Shown here: positions 59,534 through 64,000 of the stretch, piece by piece | How the letters are laid out: each line of letters opens with the position of its first letter | Position numbering within the stretch: the stretch's first letter is position 1 | Assembly: GCA_022826565.1 (NCBI GenBank) | Contig: JAJDUP010000058.1 | Span: forward strand, 24,153-88,152 | DNA from: Gemmatimonadota bacterium | GTDB taxonomy: Bacteria > Gemmatimonadota > Gemmatimonadetes > Longimicrobiales > Gaopeijiaceae | Reading direction: 5' to 3' | Length of the DNA stretch: 64,000 bases | Program-made: the position numbers and the translations under genes | The notes under the pieces: generated by a model | Told to the model about the DNA's origin: nothing | Databases searched by the model: none | Seen by the model: the letters and a program-made list of their open reading frames with translations, nothing else

Positions 59534-61870
59534 TCAGCGGTCGACTCCCGGCACGGAAGCGTTCAACAGATGCTTCACGAAATAGTCCCTCTTCAGCTCC
59601 AGGTTGTATTCGCCGGTCTGGCCGAACGCGCCGTGGCCGGTGTTGGCGTAGACCATCATGTCGTGCTGGATCCCGGAGCGCACCAGCGTCTCCGACATCT
59701 GGAAGAGGTCCGCCTGCGTTCCGGTGTCGTTGATCCCGCCGATCAGCAGGAGCTTCCCCTGCAGGCCGGGTGCCATCCGGAAGACGTTGCCCGCCTCGTA
59801 ATGCGCGTGATTCTCCTGTGGCATGCCCAGGTACGGCTCGTAGAGGTGGAAGGCGTACATGTCGTATCCGGGCACCTCGCTGATGCAGACCTTGTAGAGG
59901 TCCGGCTCCTCGAGGATGGCGCGGGTGGAATAGTACCCGCCCCACGACGCGCCCACGATGCCCACCCGGTCGCCATCGAGGAAGTCGAACCGTTCGATCA
60001 GCTGGCGGATCGCGGCGGCGTGATCGTCCACGACCGGCTTCCCCCAATTCCCCACGATCACGTCGTGGAACGCCTTCGAACGCCCCGGCGTGCCGCGGGC
60101 GTCCAGAATCACGACCACGAAGCCCATGTTGGCCAGGGCACGGTTGAAGTTCCCTATCCGGGCGAAGTCGCTTCCGAGGCCGGGGAATGGCTCGCCGCCG
60201 AAATCCATCGGCCGGGTCGTGGTCTGAGGCCCCCCGTAGATGTACTCGACCACCGGATACCGCCGCGCGGGATCGAAGTCGTGGGGCAGGTACATCGTGA
60301 CCCAGAGATCGGTCTCGCCGTCCGCCGCTTTCACTACGACCTCTCGCGGCGGCGTCCAGCCCACCTCCTGCAGCCGGCCGATGTCCGCTTCCGACAGCGT
60401 CAGCACAAGCTCCCCGTCCGCGCGGCGCAGCACGGAGCTGGGCGGGGTGTCGACCGACGAATAGGTGTCGACGAAGTAGCCGTTCGAAGGAGCCATGGCC
60501 ACGGCATGACGTCCGTTGCCCTCGGTCAGCTGCGTCCGGTCGGTGCCGTCGAGGGTCACGCGGTTCAGATGAAGGTCGTACGGCCGCTCCGGATCGGTCT
60601 GCGCCGTGAAGTACACCCACGCGTTCTCCTGGTCCACGCTCACGACCGCCTCGACCGGGAACTCGCCGTCGGTGAGCTGGCGGACCATGTTCCCGGCCAT
60701 GTCGTACAGATACAGGTGACGCCACCCGTCGCGCTCGGACGCCAGAATGAATCCGGAGGCGTCGGGCAGCAGCCAGAACCCCGTCCGCGCGCCCCACACC
60801 GTGTCGTGGTGGTGGGTGACGAAGGTCGCCGAGGTCTCCGTCGCGAGCGTCCGCACCGCGCCGCTCAGGGCATCCGCAGCCTGAATTTCGACCCGATCCA
60901 TCACGCGGCTGTACCGCGCGAACACGACCTCCGACCCGTCCGGCAGCCAGGTCAGCACACGGTAGTAGTAGTCCGCGGTGGTATCCTGTTGCACAGGCAT
61001 CGGTGTGCGCGTGTGCAGGTCGAGTATGTGGAGTCGAGTGTCATAGAGATCGCCGCCGGCGAGCATGGTGGGTATGAACTCGGCTTCTTCGAGCGGCTTC
61101 AGCCATTTGATGGTCGGGATCCGGGGCATGCCGTGCGATCCGATCCTGGCGACCACCAGGCGCTGGGAGTCGGGCGACCATGGATTCCACAGCGTCGTCT
61201 CGACGTCCCATTGCTCGTATTCGTTACCGTCCTCCGTGAGTTGCACGACCCGGCCATCGACGGTGGCGCGCAGCGTCAGATTGTGATTGTCGAGGCCGAT
61301 GAACCACTGCCCGTCCGGGGACAGGCTCTCCGGGTACGGCCGCGGCCCCAGCCCCTGAAACACTTCCCGCACGAACGTCTTGGGTGTAACCCGTTCGGTT
61401 TCGCTCACCAGGTACGACACGAGTCCCAGCGAGGACGGCGCGCGCCTCCTCTCCACCCCGTATGTGTCGAGGTCGAGTACAAAGGTCTGCCCCTCCACCG
61501 CGAACTGCACGGTAGAACCTCCTGCAAAGGAAAACTGCCGGAAGGGCACGCCCAGGCCCGCGGGCTCGTGACCCAGGGCCCCGGTCAGCGCGGCACGCAG
61601 GCGAGCGGTGTCGAACAGCTCGTCGACGACGCCCGTGGTCGGATCGACCCGGTGAATGACCGTGTGCTGCGGCCCGCCCTCGGCGTACCAGAAGGTGTTG
61701 CCGTCGGGCATCCAGTTGGGGGTGACGCGGCCGCCCTCGATGAGGGAGCCGAAGTCGAGGTAGCGTTCGTAGGCGGCTTCCTGCTCCGGGGTGACCTGGG
61801 CGGCGGACGGTGGAACAAGGGCCGCCGACAGGAGCAGGGCGGGGACCAGGGGGCGCAGGGGCCGGATCAT
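59534..61870 (-). CDS. S9 family (DPP IV/prolyl oligopeptidase-type) secreted serine peptidase
   Basis: This 778-residue protein has a signal peptide (LVPALLLSAALVPPSAAQ), an N-terminal beta-propeller, and a C-terminal alpha/beta-hydrolase domain. The nucleophile is in GIVGASWGGYYS (S642). The acid is probably the Asp in GGINDTGTQAD, and the base is the His in ANTGHGAFGQTGEY. The layout matches DPP IV-like enzymes that cut short peptides, often after proline or alanine. It is upstream of and near-coupled to the FAD oxidoreductase gene. The 80-bp divergent gap to the amidohydrolase holds no clear promoter. Confidence 0.93.
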   Translation of the reverse strand: MIRPLRPLVPALLLSAALVPPSAAQVTPEQEAAYERYLDFGSLIEGGRVTPNWMPDGNTFWYAEGGPQHTVIHRVDPTTGVVDELFDTARLRAALTGALGHEPAGLGVPFRQFSFAGGSTVQFAVEGQTFVLDLDTYGVERRRAPSSLGLVSYLVSETERVTPKTFVREVFQGLGPRPYPESLSPDGQWFIGLDNHNLTLRATVDGRVVQLTEDGNEYEQWDVETTLWNPWSPDSQRLVVARIGSHGMPRIPTIKWLKPLEEAEFIPTMLAGGDLYDTRLHILDLHTRTPMPVQQDTTADYYYRVLTWLPDGSEVVFARYSRVMDRVEIQAADALSGAVRTLATETSATFVTHHHDTVWGARTGFWLLPDASGFILASERDGWRHLYLYDMAGNMVRQLTDGEFPVEAVVSVDQENAWVYFTAQTDPERPYDLHLNRVTLDGTDRTQLTEGNGRHAVAMAPSNGYFVDTYSSVDTPPSSVLRRADGELVLTLSEADIGRLQEVGWTPPREVVVKAADGETDLWVTMYLPHDFDPARRYPVVEYIYGGPQTTTRPMDFGGEPFPGLGSDFARIGNFNRALANMGFVVVILDARGTPGRSKAFHDVIVGNWGKPVVDDHAAAIRQLIERFDFLDGDRVGIVGASWGGYYSTRAILEEPDLYKVCISEVPGYDMYAFHLYEPYLGMPQENHAHYEAGNVFRMAPGLQGKLLLIGGINDTGTQADLFQMSETLVRSGIQHDMMVYANTGHGAFGQTGEYNLELKRDYFVKHLLNASVPGVDR

Positions 61871-61950
61871 GGTTTGCTCCAGTACTCTTTACGGGCTAAA
61901 CATGCCCCTCTACCCTGCATGGGAGCGGAGACCCCAGGCAAGGAGTGACA

Positions 61951-63414
61951 ATGCGCAACTGTGCACGGATGTTCGCCCCGGCGGCGACGATGGCCCTTTA
62001 CGGCTGCCTGGCGATCGCCCTGTACGCCGGACAGGCGGGCGCGCAGGACCGGAGCGCGCTTTCCGGCGAGGTGCAGTCGTACCTGAGCGTCTCGGCGCCC
62101 GTCGTCGCGCTCGAAAACGTTCTGTTGTTCGATGGCACCGGCGGCCCCGCGCAGGCCGGGCAGACCATTGTCATCCGCGGTAACCGCATTGCGGCCGTCG
62201 GCGCGGCGGGCTCGGTCGATATTCCGTCCGACGCGGAGCGGCTGGACCTCGCGGGCCACTCGGTGATGCCCGGCATGGTCGGCCTCCACGACCACCTGTA
62301 CTACTACCAGAACGCCCCGCGCGTGGCGCAGATGCAGTACTCGGGGCCGCGGCTGTACCTGGGAGCCGGCGTCACGACCGTGCGGACGACGGGCAGCATG
62401 TCTCCCTATCAGGACATCGCGCTCAAGGGCGCGATCGAACGTGGGGAGACACCCGGGCCGCGCATCGTGATCACGGCGCCGTACGTGATCAGCCCGGGGC
62501 CCGACGAGCGGCTCAGGGACCTGGGCATGTACGTGATCCGCGACGAGGAGTCGGCGCGGCGGTACGTGCGCTACTGGGCCGCCGAGGGTGCGGAGTGGGT
62601 CAAGGTCTACACGCAGATCTCGCGCGAGGCGCTGGGCACGATCATCGACGAGGCCCACAGGCAGGGGATGAAGGTCATGGGCCACCTCTGCTCCGTGAGC
62701 TTCCGAGAAGCCACCGCGCTCGGCATCGACAACCTGGAACACAGCCTTTGGGCCAACTCGGACTTCGATGCGACGCGTGAGCCCGACAAGTGCAGTCCCA
62801 ACCTCTCTTTTTCGCTGGCCGAGCTCGACGTCAACAGCCCCGCCGTGGACGTCACGATCGACGAGATCGTCGAGGCAGGGGTGGCGATCACCTCGACGCT
62901 GGCCGTCGCGGAGCAGGCGACTCCGGCCGTCCCCGATCTCACGGCGAGGGATCTCGAAGCGCTCCCCGATCACGTGGTTCAGGCCGAAATGGAGCGCCGC
63001 CGGGTGATTCGGTCGGGGACCACGGAATGGATGATCGACCTCCTGCACAACATGTTCGCCTTCGAACGCCGCTTCGTGGAGGCGGGCGGGCTGCTCGCGG
63101 CGGGCGTCGACCCCGCCTGGGGCGCGCTTCCCGGCTACGGCGACCAGCGCAACTTCGAACTCCTCGTGCAGGCGGGCTTCGAGGCGGCCACAGCCGTCCA
63201 GATCGTCAGCGCAAACGGGGCCAGGGTGATCGGGATCGACGACGAGGTCGGCACGGTGACCGCCGGCAAGCTCGCGGACCTGGTCGTGATCGAAGGAGAT
63301 ATCGGGAACAGCGCATCCGACATCCGCAACGTGCGGCTCGTCTTCAAGGACGGCCTGGGCTACGACCCGAAGCGGCTCACCGATGCGGTCAAGGGGCTCG
63401 TCGGAATGCGGTGA
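61951..63414 (+). CDS. secreted metal-dependent amidohydrolase
   Basis: The 487-residue protein has a signal peptide (MALYGCLAIALYAGQAGAQ) and the amidohydrolase fold. GLHDHLYYY gives the first HxH metal pair, EWVKVYTQ the likely bridging lysine, VMGHLCS and NLEHSLWANS further histidines, and AAGVDPAWGALPGYG the final aspartate. The C-terminal IGIDDEVGTVTAGKLADLVV is the usual beta-sandwich end. Related enzymes include imidazolonepropionases and prolidase-like hydrolases; the substrate is unknown. ATG 61951 is preferred because AAGGAG lies five bases upstream. Confidence 0.92.
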   Translation: MRNCARMFAPAATMALYGCLAIALYAGQAGAQDRSALSGEVQSYLSVSAPVVALENVLLFDGTGGPAQAGQTIVIRGNRIAAVGAAGSVDIPSDAERLDLAGHSVMPGMVGLHDHLYYYQNAPRVAQMQYSGPRLYLGAGVTTVRTTGSMSPYQDIALKGAIERGETPGPRIVITAPYVISPGPDERLRDLGMYVIRDEESARRYVRYWAAEGAEWVKVYTQISREALGTIIDEAHRQGMKVMGHLCSVSFREATALGIDNLEHSLWANSDFDATREPDKCSPNLSFSLAELDVNSPAVDVTIDEIVEAGVAITSTLAVAEQATPAVPDLTARDLEALPDHVVQAEMERRRVIRSGTTEWMIDLLHNMFAFERRFVEAGGLLAAGVDPAWGALPGYGDQRNFELLVQAGFEAATAVQIVSANGARVIGIDDEVGTVTAGKLADLVVIEGDIGNSASDIRNVRLVFKDGLGYDPKRLTDAVKGLVGMR

Positions 63415-63457
63415 CACGCCGCCGGACCGCCCGCCCGCCGCCGACAAGGAGGCGACA

Positions 63458-63952
63458 ATGCGATTCAGGACACTGACGGGCGTGTTTGTTCTGCTGGTGC
63501 ACGCACTCCTCCCGGCACCGTTCCGGGCGGCCGGGGCCTTCGCCCAGGAGCCTCCGGATACACCGCTTTCCCGCCTTCTGGAAGCGGAGCTCGCCAGGTT
63601 CCCCGGGATCGCGGGCCTTTACGTGAAGCACCTGACCACGGGCGAAGAAGCCAGCGTCCGGGGTGACGAGCCTTTCGAGAGCGCCAGCACCATCAAGGTC
63701 GCCATCATGGCTCACGTCTACCGGATGGCCGACGCCGGCGACATCGACCTGGACGAGCGTATCGAGCTCCGGAGATCGGACCTGGTGGGAGGATCCGGGA
63801 TCTTCAGGTACAAGGGTGTCGGGCTCAATCCGAGCATCCGCGATCTGGTCACCGAGATGATGCCCATTCCGGCGATGCCGACCACCTGTTCCAGCAAGCC
63901 GATCGCGGATTCCAGGCCAAGCCGATCACCTTGGAGGAGCGGAGGTCCATAG
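63458..63952 (+). CDS. class A beta-lactamase-like protein, C-terminally disrupted
   Basis: From ATG 63458, preceded by AAGGAGG, the product is 164 residues. A signal peptide (GVFVLLVHALLPAPFRAAGA) leads into a class A beta-lactamase/serine hydrolase fold with SxxK as STIK (S77-K80) and LVGGSGIFRYKGVGLNPSIR before DLVTEMM. The SDN motif expected next is missing. The sequence becomes PIPAMPTTCSS and soon stops, while another frame stays open from about 63862 to 63990 with ADHLFQQADRGFQAKPITLE. The family is usually near 290 residues, so this is probably a deleted or frameshifted gene. The catalytic Glu166 and KTG regions are not present, so activity is doubtful. Confidence 0.7.
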   Translation: MRFRTLTGVFVLLVHALLPAPFRAAGAFAQEPPDTPLSRLLEAELARFPGIAGLYVKHLTTGEEASVRGDEPFESASTIKVAIMAHVYRMADAGDIDLDERIELRRSDLVGGSGIFRYKGVGLNPSIRDLVTEMMPIPAMPTTCSSKPIADSRPSRSPWRSGGP

Positions 63953-64000
63953 GGACGCTGGGTGTGGGGGGTTGAGGGTTGAAGTTAGGTCGTGGGGTCG

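Noticed and set aside
1..64000. CRISPR arrays, tRNA or rRNA genes, insertion-sequence ends, prophage genes
   Set aside because: No regularly spaced repeats, no cloverleaf-like or rRNA stretches, and no intact transposase, integrase or phage structural proteins were seen in either strand.

Overview
The window is GC-rich chromosomal DNA that is almost fully coding, with gaps mostly under 200 bp. I see no rRNA, tRNA, CRISPR array or intact transposase. Two SusC/SusD pairs, several 6-bladed beta-propeller lipoproteins, DUF1592/DUF1552 pairs, many secreted peptidases and serine hydrolases, and a type-2-like IleRS suggest Gemmatimonadota or a related FCB/Acidobacteria-like heterotroph. That assignment is inference; no rRNA is available to confirm it.

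Region 1 (1-2530) is a Ton/Tol energising operon: a MotA/TolQ/ExbB channel, two ExbD/TolR proteins and a TonB protein. It has a good sigma70-type promoter in front and a perfect 18-bp terminator behind. Region 2 (2564-10884) is a tightly coupled run: YggS-type PLP protein, purine nucleoside phosphorylase, ileS, an RluD-type pseudouridine synthase, a membrane gluzincin, a small DUF3098-like protein and an M28-PDZ aminopeptidase.

Region 3 (11106-22510) is the most striking part. Two tandem copies of a three-gene cassette each encode a secreted DUF1592-family c-type cytochrome, a Tat-exported DUF1552 (HXXSHH) protein and an exported ankyrin-repeat protein. A third, diverged cassette at 41370-48871 has the same outer order but carries three more genes (FmdB zinc ribbon, NHL propeller lipoprotein, EF-hand-like secreted protein) before its ankyrin gene.

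Region 4 (22605-41272) holds two SusC/SusD outer-membrane uptake pairs in opposite orientation. Around them lie a DUF3500 lipoprotein, a DUF6605 (dimethylformamidase-like) protein, a propeller lipoprotein, a secreted alpha/beta hydrolase, a beta-lactamase-fold hydrolase and a carnosine-N-methyltransferase-like enzyme with extra terminal domains. Region 5 (48887-63952) is catabolic and accessory: gamma-glutamyltransferase, a cytosolic ankyrin protein, a second beta-lactamase-fold hydrolase, a decayed Rpn-type nuclease gene, two coupled propeller lipoproteins, a GltS-like glutamate symporter, an FAD amine/amino-acid oxidase paired with an S9 peptidase, an amidohydrolase, and a class A beta-lactamase-like gene that loses its reading frame near the window end.

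Taken together the genes suggest a cell that imports polymers or peptides by TonB-driven SusCD systems, digests them outside the cytoplasm (M28, S9, GGT, gluzincin), takes up glutamate, oxidises amino acids, and devotes three cassettes to an uncharacterised extracytoplasmic redox/hydrolytic module.
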